DNA from: Phytophthora hibernalis
Lineage: Eukaryota; Oomycota; Peronosporomycetes; Peronosporales; Peronosporaceae
Direction of reading: 5' to 3'
Length of the DNA: 64,000 bases
Assembly (NCBI GenBank): GCA_012656075.1
Contig: JAAKBF010000003.1
Coordinates: 62,001-126,000, forward strand
The notes under the pieces are model-generated. The model was not told the origin of the DNA, did not search any database, and worked only from the letters and a program-made list of their open reading frames with translations. The translations under genes were made by a program, and so were the position numbers. This document shows, in pieces, positions 45,754 through 56,283 of this stretch; the stretch's first letter is position 1; each line of letters opens with the position of its first letter.

Positions 45754-46210
45754 ATGCCGTCTCCAAGATCGCCGCGAAGGCGGGAGCTCACAGACATCGA
45801 GCGCGAGCAAGCTGTTGTTGCGCTGCTGCAGAGATTCGTTGAAGGTCTGCCGCCCCGAGGAGCGGTAAAAGAGGTGGCTGCCATGTTCGGGTCGTCAGGC
45901 GCACGATCTCAGAACTTTGGAAGAGGGCGAAGTCAGAAGAATCCAAGACTGGTTGTTTGCGCGCCGACTCCTGCCACCACGATCGCGGCCGTCCGATGGT
46001 GGACTTATCGGCGAAGCTGGTGCAACTGCGCGTCACCCCGATGGACCAACGTAGCACGCTGCGCTCCGCAGCATAGGCATGCGGCGTGCCAAGAGCGACT
46101 CTGTAGTGCCGTGTCAAGAAAGGCATCAACAATGTGCGCTCCCTTTCCCATCTCGCTTACCGACCGACAAGCCACTCAGTTTGTCACCCTGGTGGCCAAA
46201 TTAACCCTGC
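45754..46210 (+). pseudogene. Mariner-like transposase, N-terminal helix-turn-helix half
   Basis: ATG 45754 begins RRRELTDIEREQAVVALL and PRGAVKEVAAMFG, then in a shifted frame TISELWKRAK, PMVDLSAKLVQLRVTPMDQR and VKKGINNV, the double helix-turn-helix of oomycete mariner-like transposases. It has no catalytic domain downstream; that half lies on the opposite strand immediately to its left. Confidence 0.55.
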
Positions 46211-46439
46211 CGTGTGAATAAAGGCACGGTTCGAACCGTGAGTGCAAAACCGCGTAGTTTGTGACAAGAAGGAAAACTAACAAATTGTGCACGTGAAAAC
46301 ACAAGAAGGGACATCAATTTCGAGACGGAGTGGTAGTAGCGAAAAGATAACGTGAGCAACCTAAAAGACGACGTCAGATACAATGCATTCGGATTGATTA
46401 TTATTATAGTAAATAAGATCATAATAAAACCAGGTATAA

Positions 46440-47262
46440 AACCAAAATTAAAACTTACCATCAGCGCGAACCGTCAGCACAGCAGTCATATGCCCAAGCT
46501 TTTTGGTGAAGCTGATGACTCGATAACTCCCCGGCGTCCGACTTCAGCCCAAGTCATCCGCGGGAACATTTCGTAGTAAATCGCCGTTTCGTCCACGTTG
46601 TAGATTGCATCGGCACCGTAAGAACCGAATTTTGACCAAAAGTCCAGTGAAAACTCAACTTGAGTTGCAGCAAGCGCTTCACTTTGGAGTTTAGCTACCT
46701 GAGGGTCTGGCTCGAAAACCCGTGACTAAACATTTTACAACTATTGTTAAATCATAAAAAATACATACAAAGTTTCAAAATAAATAAATATAGGTACCGA
46801 TGCATGAAGCATTGACACTGTCGCTCCATAGCTCTGTTGCCGCTCAATTCGTTTTCTTTTCTTGGTCGCACAGTAGTCGTATAGCCACGCTCCGAAGTTG
46901 GCTTCAATAAACTCCATGATGAGCGATGTCGTTAAAACAAATTGGAGTTGTGCTCAAAATGAACATATTAAATCATTTTGACGCACCTGTTCTTGGCGGC
47001 GTTGATCCTTCATGTACGTGACGAATACAGAGGAGAAAGGGACCATCTCTTTTCTCTGCCGCCCCTTCAACGTCTTCGACTTCGATGGACCCTTGAACGC
47101 GGCGATGCTGTCGCGATGATTCGCCCAATCTTTGACGATACGGCGGGGATAGCCGAGTTGGTGGGCGGTGGCGTAGACCCCACTCGCTGAACAAGTGCAC
47201 GTGTGTCTCTGTTCTGTTTGAGGGTGTAGGAAGCTTGCTTTCCCATTTGAAAATGAGAGCAT
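46440..47262 (-). pseudogene. Pogo-like transposase relic, N-terminal part
   Basis: Minus strand: ATAHQLGYPRRIVKDWANHR with SIAAFKGPSKSKTLKG (47220-47040) is the helix-turn-helix; ANFGAWLYDYCATKKRKRIERQ follows. After a probable intron (about 46800-46735) it reads FWSKFGSYGADAIYNVDETAIYY, the first catalytic motif. The rest of the catalytic domain is missing. Confidence 0.55.
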
Positions 47263-47537
47263 GCCGAGCTTCCTACACTCGTACTATCGTCTGTGTAACG
47301 GGGTACCCCGACGTGTACCCAAGTTACATAAAGAGTGACGGATGCCACTCTTTAGAGTCCGTGGTACATGGTACCGGTTGGCTGTGGGCCAACCATGGAC
47401 GCTCTTTAGCTTTTACTAAAGATGTCTTAGAGTTATTATGCTACAATATTAACTCAGCTATGGACGACACAAACATTAGTATATGAAGTCGTCTTTTTGT
47501 GTCGTACGTCTTTTCCGTCGTTGTTTGTATTTCGGTA

Positions 47538-47804
47538 CACCGTTCACCCTAATTAGTCGTGCCACGACTATTTACCGTGTACGTTTCGATCTCCTCCCAA
47601 CCTTTTTTGAAAACCGTCCTTCTGAAAAACTACATGCCAACAGTCAGAGTAAAATATACCACGTAATCGCCTTGTTGAGATCAATCAGAATCCGGGCACT
47701 TTTCTTGATTTAAGGTCAAAATGAAAATATTTTTCAAAACCGGTGAAAAGATTACCAGAGGTGCATGACTATTTAGGTCACACGACTAATTAGGGTGAAC
47801 GGTG
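47538..47804. mobile_element. TA-flanked MITE
   Basis: The element is 267 bp. Its first 24 bases (starting CACCGTTCACCCTAATTAGT) are perfectly inverted at the other end, with imperfect pairing beyond. It is flanked by TA (47536-47537 and 47805-47806). The uninterrupted repeat copy at 41905 reads cccacTAccgaag, an empty site for the insertion. Interior non-coding. Mariner/Tc1-type target preference. Confidence 0.85.
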
Positions 47805-47806
47805 TA

Positions 47807-48760
47807 GTGGGAAGAACCTGATCAGCAATTCCGACGCGAATGATGAGCTGGACCCATGTGTGCGCTCGCAAGTCGCTAAGAAGATCTATAGTGACACTTT
47901 CTATATTAGCATCACCCGGCAGGCATGTTGTACCCAGTAGATTATATGTCCCGACTCTAGCCTGAGTCAGAAGCGCATCTCTTGCCACAAGGTCTTCTTC
48001 GGCTGCAGCTCTGCACAGTTGCACGTAACACTGATTTTTCGACTGACGCTCTTCTTCGTGTGGTCATAAAACAGCTTGTTAAAATCGATGGGTCACTGTT
48101 CTTATAGGAATTCCGGATGTACGACGCATGGTTGAACGCGACTGTTCCGGTCAAGTGTAGACAAGCCAAATGCAGGTATCAATTTCTTCATGAGTAACAT
48201 CGTTTTTGTGTTCTTGTTTTCGTTCTATCCCAACCTTCACTTAGCGGCTTTGTTTGTTTCGTATCTGGTTTCTTTGTCACATTTTCAGAAATGTTTTGGA
48301 CAACATGCGACTTTGTTTAAGTAATTGGTTTATCGAGTGTGTTTGCTTCTAATACGGAAGAACAGCGAGCTCCTCGGTCCTTGTGGTCAGGCCCCAATAC
48401 AAATGCGCGCAAGTTTTAGTATGTCATATCTTTAGTTCAACCCCAACACAGGTGAAACCATTTGAATTGTGCGGATACGCCTACCCGAACGTCACATAAA
48501 TATCACCGTTTTAGATGGAATTCTATATAGTTATGCTACGATGTAGAACAGGTAGCACCGTAAATACGCCGGTCTTGCTGATGTATACTTCGGTAGTGGG
48601 CAGAACCTGATCAGCACCTCCGACGCGAATGATGAGCTGGGCCCATGTGTGCGCTCGCAAGTCGCTAAGAAGATCTATAGTGACACTTTCTATATTAGCA
48701 TCACCCGAAGCAGTTAGACTTCGCGCTACACAACAACTACTATTTTCCGGTCGCACTCAA
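47807..48760 (-). repeat. Dispersed repeat family, tandem minus-strand copy
   Basis: On the minus strand the block gatgctaatatagaaagtgt through gttcttcccac occurs twice (48704-48598 and 47914-47807) about 790 bp apart, with the 471-bp inverted-repeat arm between. The family therefore sits here as more than one unit. Both blocks encode DANIESVTIDLLSDLRAHTW. Confidence 0.8.
48089..48559 (-). repeat. 471-bp inverted repeat, right arm
   Basis: Reverse complement of 43245-43715 with equal length and few substitutions. The arms are about 4.4 kb apart, enclosing the MULE SWIM relic, the mariner halves, the pogo-like relic and the TA MITE. Confidence 0.9.
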
Positions 48761-48799
48761 CCCGGACATGCCCGAGAAAATGAAGGATATCCCTCTCTT

Positions 48800-49422
48800 T
48801 TCTACACAGGTTCGGGTTACTCGTGCTAGTATGTGATTCATTGGGCTAATAAGTGTTGTATTACATTGACAGGCGCAAGTGCTAGATCTGACTGCAAAAG
48901 AGTGTCTAACCGACGGGATTATGCACTTGGCCTTGACGAAGAAGTTTGCGGCTGACCATAATGTAGTTATCTTTGAAGCTGCAACGCTGGGAATTCTTGG
49001 GGGCGGTAACTTTCAGACAGCCAAACGGGCAATTTGCAGAGCAATGTCGGGGCTAAAAAGAAATGGTGCTGTTCCCAGTGAATGGCAATTGCAATCACTT
49101 ATGATGGGCCTCGACAGTGGTTGTGTACGACTCCAGCGCCTCTTCTTACTTAGTTAGCATTCGCGCAGTGGATCAAACGCTTTTATCGCTGTTGCCAGAG
49201 GACGCACGCCCGAGTCCACGCGTGCAAACATACAAGTCGTGCCTGGGAGTCCAAATGGATAGCTACAACTGCGGTATCTACGTTCTACTTGCGTAGCTAC
49301 AACTGGGGTATCTACGTTCTACTTGCTTTTGAGATTTTCAGCGGAGCTGGGGCATCTTGACAAGAAGACACAACAGTGTTTGCGATACCGATACCTACGT
49401 ATGTGCATGGAAGATTAAGCTA
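48800..49422 (+). pseudogene. Ulp1-like (C48) cysteine protease relic
   Basis: The frame 48879-49157 reads CLTDGIMHLALTKKFAADH; after a frame change VVVYDSSASSYLVSIRAVDQ leads to LGVQMDSYNCGIYVLLA. The last motif is the Gln and catalytic Cys region of SUMO-type C48 proteases, and the Asp of VYDS fits the family. A 34-bp tandem duplication (units at about 49260 and 49294) breaks the frame just after the Cys. C48 proteases are often carried by Mutator-type elements, which fits the MULE remains nearby. Confidence 0.6.
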
Positions 49423-50104
49423 GGTCTCGCATCTAAGATCAATACATAAGTTCATCATATTTACTTGTTGTACGGGAGTTCACTATATGCTAGCTCGAAT
49501 ACGCCATGCACGCTCAAATGGATATGTAAGTTCGAGAGACTTGGTGATTGAACGTAGCGCGCAAAATTATCAGGCACACCGCCAAGTGCATTCCACACCG
49601 ATGATACACCAAAGAGCAGTTGGACACATCATAATGTGACTCCACGTCCTTAACCCCCGTCGACATACGGCTCCCTGATATCCACAGGCAAGCGTGTATA
49701 TATCGCTCTGGACTGGCTTCCTCGACTTGGGCTTGGTTTGGGTGTCGGTCACGGGCTCGAGATTCCGCTGAGAAACTGAAAAGGGTGGACCATCCAACCT
49801 CTCAAAGGTTATCATATGTATGCCGGGAATCAATTATCGCAATGAAGACCTCGCAGAGTCTGCAGACGGTAGCAAATCAGCAAATCTCCGATGCACAACT
49901 GACCTCTGGTTCTAACGACTTTAGAGGGGTATATGCTAAATGCAGTTTTCAGTTTCTCAGCGGAATCTGGACATGTATTTTTAAAAATATTAAAATATTA
50001 AAATAGCAGTTTTCAGTTTCTCAGCGGGGGCTCGTCTCAGATTTTTGAGTTGGGCGCGGTACAACGTGCCCTACACCCGCTTCAACCTGAGAATTCAAAG
50101 TCCA
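49423..50104. other. Intergenic, upstream of the TKL kinase gene
   Basis: No recognisable gene. The phrase gcagttttcagtttctcagcg occurs twice (about 49941 and 50007), a short direct repeat. A minus-strand frame at 49570-49833 has no known motif. Confidence 0.4.
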
Positions 50105-52142
50105 ATGTCATCTCTGGGCGAAGTGCTGGTCCCTCGTCTCCAAGTTCCTCTCTCCGCCGCGCTCTCCGGTGCCGAGCGTCTGGTGCCGTCCATGGCGGAG
50201 GCGGAGGCTCTGTGCTCGCACGTGCGTCTGCGTCTGCTGGTCCTGTACGAGTCTCTGCGGCGTCAGGACGCTATCCCCGAGGCCATTCTGGACAAATTCC
50301 TGTGGCAAAGCTTCCGTTTTCACGATTTTCTGAGCAAATTCAGCAGCAAAAACTCGTTACGAGGCACGTGTGCTATCGCAAGATCCTGGAGCAGACGCGC
50401 AGTCTCCATCAGGCGCTGGACGTCGTTGCAGCCAAGGGTGGGAGACTCTACGTGAAGTCCGCACTCTTCTGACTGCAGAACTGCTGGACACGGCCTCCCA
50501 AGTTGAAGCTATGGTGTTACTTAAGTGTGAGAAGGAGACGTACTTCGCCAAGTATTCACCCGACGACCTCCAGCTACTGAACGCTGTGTTCGGCTATGCT
50601 GCTAGTCTGTCCCATGCAGAAGTGCCCCATGTGCCGCACTGGTTCATCCCTCCTCATGAAGTGGACTTCGCCGAGCTGCCGTTCAGAAATGGAGCCTTTG
50701 GGTCAGTGCATCATGGGACGTGGCTGGATGCTCGAGTTGTGGTTAAAAGATGCTCAGTCCCGTGGACAATGAGCTGGAGCGCAGCCTCTTCATGAATGAG
50801 ATCCGCATCTGGTACTACCTCAACTACCCGCACGTGGTGAAGCTCCACGGCGCGTGCCACGTCGGCCAACCATTTTTCGTGTGTGAGTTCGCGTCCAACG
50901 GTATTCTCACGGACTTTCTTGTGAGGCAGGAACGAGAAGGTCGACATGTGCTCTGGCAAAAGCTCTACGAGGTTGCACTGGGTCTCCATTTCTTGCATGG
51001 GCGCAACGTCACGCATGGAGACCTCAAAGGGAACAACATTCTCGTTGGCGCGGACGGCACAGCCAAGCTCACGGATTTTGGGCTGAGCTCTATGCTCACC
51101 AGCTCGGCCGAGCCGACACCGGTAGTGGGGACGATTGGAGCGGTGCGCTGGAAGGCACCTGAGGTGTTAAATGGAGCAAGTGGCGCGTCGTACGCTGCAG
51201 ACATTAATTCTTTCGGGATGAGCATTGTGGAAGCGGCCACGCTTGCTGTACCTTGGGGAACTCAACTGCCCGATAGCGCTGTGCGTTACCAAGTTGTGAA
51301 GGTGAAAGCTTTACTCAGCAGACCTGATCGTCTAACGGACGAGCAGTGGCAGCTCGTTGAGAAAATGTGTGCGTTCGAGCCGGCTCAGCGCCCGGAGATC
51401 ACTGTGGTGATGGAAAAGCTTAAACACTTTGCGGAAAAAGAGGCGAACGAAAGGTTCGGTCATATCACCGAAAGCTCGAGCTTCTACTCCAACAGCAGCA
51501 GCGAGGCGTCGAGCAACTGCCGAATTGCGCGCAGCACAAACGCTACTGCAGGACAGAGTCAAAGCGCACAGCTGAGTTCGGCGGTGGCATCTTCGCGTAG
51601 CAGCGGTCGAACGTTCTTGTCGAGTAGCATTTCTACTTTGGCTGGCGAGGAATTCAGCCCAGTGCTGGATCTGCATGAGGTAAGATGGAGGTCCTGTGAT
51701 TATTTTTCAATCCCCAGTAAGCTTTTCTAACGGATTTTCCTCATTGATGTTCTGCTCGACAGTATCTGAGTCTGCTTGAAACTTTAGTTGATGCCCAGTG
51801 CGTGGCTATCAACGAAATTTGCACGGAAGCAAAAGACTTGCAGCTCCCAGAGCCCGAAGATTTTATCACCAAAAGGTAAAGTGAATTTACCCCACTTTGA
51901 ACGTAAAACTGGTACACTCACATTTTTTGCTCAGATATAACGATCGCATGCTCGACCTTCGTTCAGAGTGGATGGCGAGGAATCGCGTGACCCAGGATAC
52001 CCTCACAACTTGCATGCTCATTTACGACGGCGAAGACGAACTCAAGACTACCAGGGTTGTTCTACAGCAGAAGCTTTTGCAGCATGCCACGGAGGCTGTT
52101 GAGATATTTAAGGGGATGGTTGATCCTGCGAGGGCATTTTGA
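50105..52142 (+). CDS. Tyrosine-kinase-like (TKL) family protein kinase
   Basis: The start is taken at ATG 50105 (upstream only TTG). A helical N-terminal region of about 190 residues precedes the kinase domain: glycine loop NGAFGSVHHG, catalytic Lys in VVVK, hinge VCEFASNG, catalytic loop HGDLKGNNIL, DFGLSS and VRWKAPEVLNG. This order and HGDLK suit the TKL kinases expanded in oomycetes. A Ser-rich linker and a C-terminal helical part follow. Two introns with GT-AG ends (51680-51762, 51876-51934) keep the frame to the stop at 52142. Three one-base breaks, at about 50335-50352, 50436-50445 and the AAAA run 50745-50748, all behave as missing bases. The gene is probably intact in reality. Confidence 0.8.
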
Positions 52143-52280
52143 AGAGTGCAACGGTAACTTCGAGTTTCAAGACATGGGAGTTTACATTGTTTACATTGAT
52201 TTGTGCACTAACTTCGTGCACTTGAGACTGACTCACTTTCAGCAGAACATTTATCTGACCCACAAAAGCAACGATTTCGC

Positions 52281-53273
52281 TTACTGGCGAAGACGCTGGC
52301 GGTCATCATCATTGGACTTCTTGTCACTACTTTCATCTTCATCGGACTTCTTGTCACTCTCATCTTCATCGGACTTCTTGTCACTCTCATCTTCATCGGT
52401 CTTCTTCGATTCCTCGGAGTTGGACGAAGGCGCCTCCGTCGATTGTTCGGTAAAGGTATACGATGTCTCCTGGGAAGACTCGGTCGTCGATGATTCAGGG
52501 GCGCTCGTGGATTCTTGCTCGGACGTCGAGGACTCGGTCGTAGACTCCTGCTCAGTCGTACCAGATGAAGTTGTGGTTGTCGAGGAAGATTCGGTGGTGG
52601 AGGACTTGTTGGTGGACTCAGTTGTCGTTGACCCTGTTGAAGTCGAGGATGTGATTGAGGAGGAGGTGCCGCTGGCAGGGCCGGAGAGAGGCACACAGTT
52701 CTTGTACACCTGCCATACCATGGAGCTGTCCACACCCTGGAACGCAAGCCAGTAGAACCGCAGCATGCAGCCGCCCGACGAGCAGGACGAGTAGTCCACA
52801 GGTGAGAATACGGATGCCGTGTCCTGCGTACCATCACCGTACGCATTCAAGCAGTTGTCGTTGGACAGCACCTTCGTGTCGTCCAGCCAGATCTCACAGG
52901 GGCCGACGTGCACCATACCACGAGAGAAGGTAGCGTCACCGGTGGATGGTGGGTCCTTGGCAGTGGCGTCGGGATTAGTGAATCCGCAGTCGGCACCGTA
53001 GAGGGAGGTGTCGCTGTCGAGCAGCGTACGGATGTCGCTGTATCCGTTCGAGGACTTGAGGGACGAGTACAGTGTGGTGAGGCAGTCACTATCGTCACTG
53101 CTGCAGGAGTCCCAGTCACCGGTCCACTGCGGCTCGATCTGTACGACCCATGCAGAAGTCTCCGAATCCGTAAACTCGGACAGCGGGATGTACATGTAGC
53201 CATGAGCATTCACTTGGCCCACGAGTGCAACGAGCGCAGCGGTGATGGAGACGATGGTAGACGAGAACACCAT
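52281..53273 (-). CDS. AA17-type lytic polysaccharide monooxygenase 1
   Basis: ATG 53273 starts a signal peptide (hydrophobic to about residue 22) followed by HGYMYIPLSEF, giving the N-terminal His of an LPMO copper brace. A second His lies in GMVHVGPCEIWLDD and an aromatic axial region in FYWLAFQG; many Cys suggest disulfides. AA17 enzymes of Phytophthora oxidatively cleave pectin (homogalacturonan) during infection. The catalytic domain spans roughly residues 23-195; a Ser/Thr/Glu-rich tail ends in three Asp/Glu/Lys repeats. The frame is uninterrupted, 330 residues. A core-promoter-like motif lies about 60 bp upstream. It is a tandem paralogue of 54510-55632. Confidence 0.88.
   Translation of the reverse strand: MVFSSTIVSITAALVALVGQVNAHGYMYIPLSEFTDSETSAWVVQIEPQWTGDWDSCSSDDSDCLTTLYSSLKSSNGYSDIRTLLDSDTSLYGADCGFTNPDATAKDPPSTGDATFSRGMVHVGPCEIWLDDTKVLSNDNCLNAYGDGTQDTASVFSPVDYSSCSSGGCMLRFYWLAFQGVDSSMVWQVYKNCVPLSGPASGTSSSITSSTSTGSTTTESTNKSSTTESSSTTTTSSGTTEQESTTESSTSEQESTSAPESSTTESSQETSYTFTEQSTEAPSSNSEESKKTDEDESDKKSDEDESDKKSDEDESSDKKSNDDDRQRLRQ
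52311..52400 (-). repeat. 27-bp tandem repeats in the LPMO 1 tail
   Basis: Units of ggacttcttgtcactctcat plus cttcatc repeat about three times and encode DEDESDKKS. The unit length keeps the frame, so copy number may vary between strains without breaking the gene. Confidence 0.85.
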
Positions 53274-53326
53274 GTCTTGTAATTGATCGAGTGAGGCTTG
53301 GAAGGTTGATGTGGACGATCGGAGGC

Positions 53327-53342
53327 GAATTTGAAAATGAAC
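53327..53342 (-). promoter_or_regulatory. Oomycete core-promoter-like motif of LPMO 1
   Basis: The minus strand reads GTTCATTTTCAAATTC, close to the oomycete initiator plus flanking promoter region (TCATTYYNCAWTTT). It lies 54-69 bp upstream of the start codon, the expected place for a transcription start. Confidence 0.5.
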
Positions 53343-54036
53343 TGAATTGGGGCGAATACATTCATGGTCGACCTCATTGCTACGGTCTGTAGCCAACGGA
53401 TACCGCCGGCAAACTAGTGTTAGTCGAATGTAGAGTTCATGCGGATATATCGGATACCTTTTGCACTATGTAAAGACCTCTGTTAGTTCGGTTATCGCAC
53501 CGGTGCGGAATCCAACAGCCTTGTTGGTAAGTCTGACTTGCACGCTTTCGAGACTCACTAATAAACGGCTGGCAACTTGCAACCCGCCACAACCAAGATA
53601 CGCTTTGAAGTGTAGAGGCACCACCTCGTGCGATGGAAGTCGCCACGCGCCTTTCATCGCACGATTTGCTGTCGTTTCGATAGCTGTATTGTCTGCAGGA
53701 CGAAAGTCTGTCGATAGTATCGACTCGATACACCATGAACACGGTAATCGACCGAAAAGAGGTCAACCAGACCGGCAAATGTCCATATAAGTCCAAGAGC
53801 GTGTTCGTAGGTTACTACTGGATTCCAAGACCCGAAATGTAATGCGCATCAATCTTGGTCGACTAGTAAAAATATTGTGGCGTCGTTGTGTTATCAGTCG
53901 CTCACTAATCGCACGACGTATTGCCTGATCATTCACTGGGTGAAGTACATGTATAATAGAAAGTGACTATTATTACAAACTGGATTCACTTAGTTATGTG
54001 GGCTATTTGTTGGCCCTTTTCTACTACAAAAATGAG
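53343..54036. other. Intergenic between the two LPMO genes
   Basis: No gene is recognised here. Short frames at 53437-53796 have no motif. Confidence 0.4.
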
Positions 54037-54262
54037 GAAGGGGTGAATCTCAACTCGCTCGGCAAGCCGAAACAACGCCTGTGGTTTAAAGATCCGTGTG
54101 CGCAGCACGCGGGCTTAAACCCAGGACCAAGCAGGGTCACACCTTGCTCGGCTTAGGGTTGTGTCACCGCTCTCAGGGTTTTCAAGGGTGAGGCTCGGGT
54201 GTAGTTTCCTTGTCGGCATCTCCGACTTTTATGATTTGTAACTAGATGACATCCGTTCCTCA
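54037..54262 (+). repeat. Dispersed repeat, copy 2
   Basis: Same-orientation relative of 24711-24890, with an extra stretch near its 3' part (gggtgtagtttccttgtcggc). It lies between the two LPMO genes, downstream of LPMO 2. Confidence 0.8.
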
Positions 54263-54509
54263 GTTTGTATAAATAGTCTCTGTCATGTATAATATCCCTT
54301 CTCCCATCTTACGATCAATTCTGTGTGGGCAGTGCAGTCAAACAACATGCAAACACGCAAAGGCATTGGAAAGAGGACACTTCATTTATAAAAGGTCTCG
54401 CTAGACGTTACAGACACTAACTCTTGTCTCCTCAGCTGTAAGATTCCCGCAAGAAAAGCGCTCTGCACTCCGTGGACTTGATCAACGCCAAGACACTCAA
54501 AAGGATTAC

Positions 54510-55632
54510 TTACTTCCGCAGGCCGCCTCCCATTCCGCCAAAGCCACCGCTCCAGCCGTTGCCACCCTGGTTACCATTGCTCTGTGTGTTCGATTCAGAG
54601 CTCCACACCGTCGTGGACGAGCCCCAGAAGTCAAAGTGTTTCCGCTCCCAGTGGAACTGGTAGAAGTCCACGAGTCCCCGCCGGTTGTGTCCGACGTCCA
54701 TGAGTTGCCTCCATTGGTGACAAAGCTCTCAGTCGTCCAAGAGCTACCTCCTGTCGGAGAGCTCCCCGTCGTAGTAGCAGAAGAAGCTGTGGTGGTGGGC
54801 GATTCCGTTGTAGCGGAGGAATCTGTGGTGGTTGATGTTCCAGTCGTGGCTGAAGGTGCCGTAGTGGTTGTATCATCCGACGTAGTGGAAGACGTGTCGG
54901 CTTCATCTCCAGTGGTTGAGGACGTCGTCGTGGTGTCACTACCGGTAGTGGCAGATGAAGATGTAGTCGTCGTCGCGGTGTCACTAGTAGCAGACGAGGT
55001 TGTGGTCGTCGACGAGGAGCTGGAAGTTCCGCTAGCAGGGCCCGTAAGAGGCACGCAGTCCTTGTAAACCTGCCACACGATATCGCTATCGACACCCTGG
55101 AAGGCCAACCAGTAGAACCGCAGCATGCAACCACTCGACGAGCAGGACGAGTAGTCCACAGGGGTGAATACGGATGCCGTATCCTGCGTACCATCACCGT
55201 ACGCGGTCATGCAGTCGCCATTGGACAGCACCATCGTGTCGTCCAGCCAGATCTCACAGGGACCAACGTGCACCATACCACGAGAGAAGGTGGCGTCCCC
55301 GGTAGTCGGCGGATCCTTGGCAGTAGCGTCTGGGTTTGTGTAACCACAGTCGGCACCGTAGAGCGAGGTGTCGCTATCGAGCAGAGTACGGATGTCGCTG
55401 TAGCCGTTCGAGGTCTTGAGTTCCGTGTAGACGGAGGTCAGACAATCGCTGTCGTCGCTGCTGCAAGTGTCCCAGTCTCCCGACCACTGCGGACTGATCT
55501 GGACGATCAAGCGGAGGTGACCGAGTCCGTGAACTCGGCCAGCGGAATGTACATGTAGCCGTGCGCGTTCAGATTCTGGACGGCCACGGTCAGCGTGGCG
55601 ACTGCAGAGAAGATGGTGCTGGTGGACACCAT
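54510..55632 (-). CDS. AA17-type lytic polysaccharide monooxygenase 2
   Basis: ATG 55632 starts a signal peptide followed by HGYMYIPLAEF, the copper-binding N-terminal His; the second His is in GMVHVGPCEIWLDD and FYWLAFQG is conserved. The catalytic domain is very similar to LPMO 1, but the tail differs: a long Ser/Thr-rich linker (often glycosylated) and a Gly/Asn-rich end with GGFGGMGGGLRK. One base appears missing in the Trp codon near 55508-55509 and one in the 4-base run 54622-54625; without these the frame runs from signal peptide to stop. Paralogue of the gene at 52281-53273, which lies 1.2 kb away in the same orientation. Likely pectin-acting and secreted. Confidence 0.85.
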
Positions 55633-55676
55633 GTCGGACGAGAAGGGGAAGGACTTGACCTGGAAGCACCAAAGCA

Positions 55677-55690
55677 AATTCACGAATGAC
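55677..55690 (-). promoter_or_regulatory. Oomycete core-promoter-like motif of LPMO 2
   Basis: The minus strand reads TCATTCGTGAATTT, close to the same initiator/flanking consensus as at LPMO 1, 45-58 bp upstream of the start codon. The matched spacing in two paralogues supports it. Confidence 0.5.
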
Positions 55691-56283
55691 GCCGATATCG
55701 GAGCTTCGCGGTCGGCCACCCTGTACAGTACTTCATGATCACCACGACGTGAAACTATAGCGTAGAAGGCATGCGATCTGTCATGATGAAGGTCTCTTCC
55801 GGATACCATCCAGTTACACGTACTAAGCTCTTCTTAGTTTCGCCCAAGATCGACAAGGAGTGCGTTATCGATCGCATCGTGCCATCTCCAAAACCAAATG
55901 GAGCACCTACGAAAGACTATTGGGTGGACTACTGAGAATCCGTTGCAGAGACGTATTTCGATGGAGAAGACCGTCAGAACACTGCGGGCCTATACATCCC
56001 ATGAGATCGGCGCTTTTGCGATTTCATTTGACATCCTCGTGATCGGATCACGGTGATCCACGTAGAGGCAAACATTTTGCATGGGATCCGAAGTTGAAGC
56101 TGCTGTATCCATAGCGTTTGTGAGCATTTTCTCGTGAAAGTCATCGAAATGGGGTGCGGAGCGACTTATCTATAGCTCACTAGTTCGTCAATGTTGACCA
56201 AGGTTCCCCGCACCGGAGCCGACAAAGCTTTTCTATCTGAACGCGCCACATTAATTCAAAGTTACAATTGCTCTGTGGTTCTA
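55691..56283. other. Intergenic between LPMO 2 and the Ser/Thr kinase
   Basis: No recognisable gene. It holds the upstream region of LPMO 2 and the downstream region of the kinase gene. Confidence 0.45.

Noticed and set aside
46225..46240. GGTTCGAACC as a tRNA B box
   Set aside because: The sequence is a perfect 16-bp palindrome (CACGGTTCGAACCGTG); T-stem pairing fails for a 7-base loop and no acceptor or other arms can be formed on either strand.
52208..53282. Long frames on both strands over the LPMO genes
   Set aside because: They are shadows of the repetitive Ser/Thr- and Asp/Glu-coding tails and of the conserved catalytic domain.
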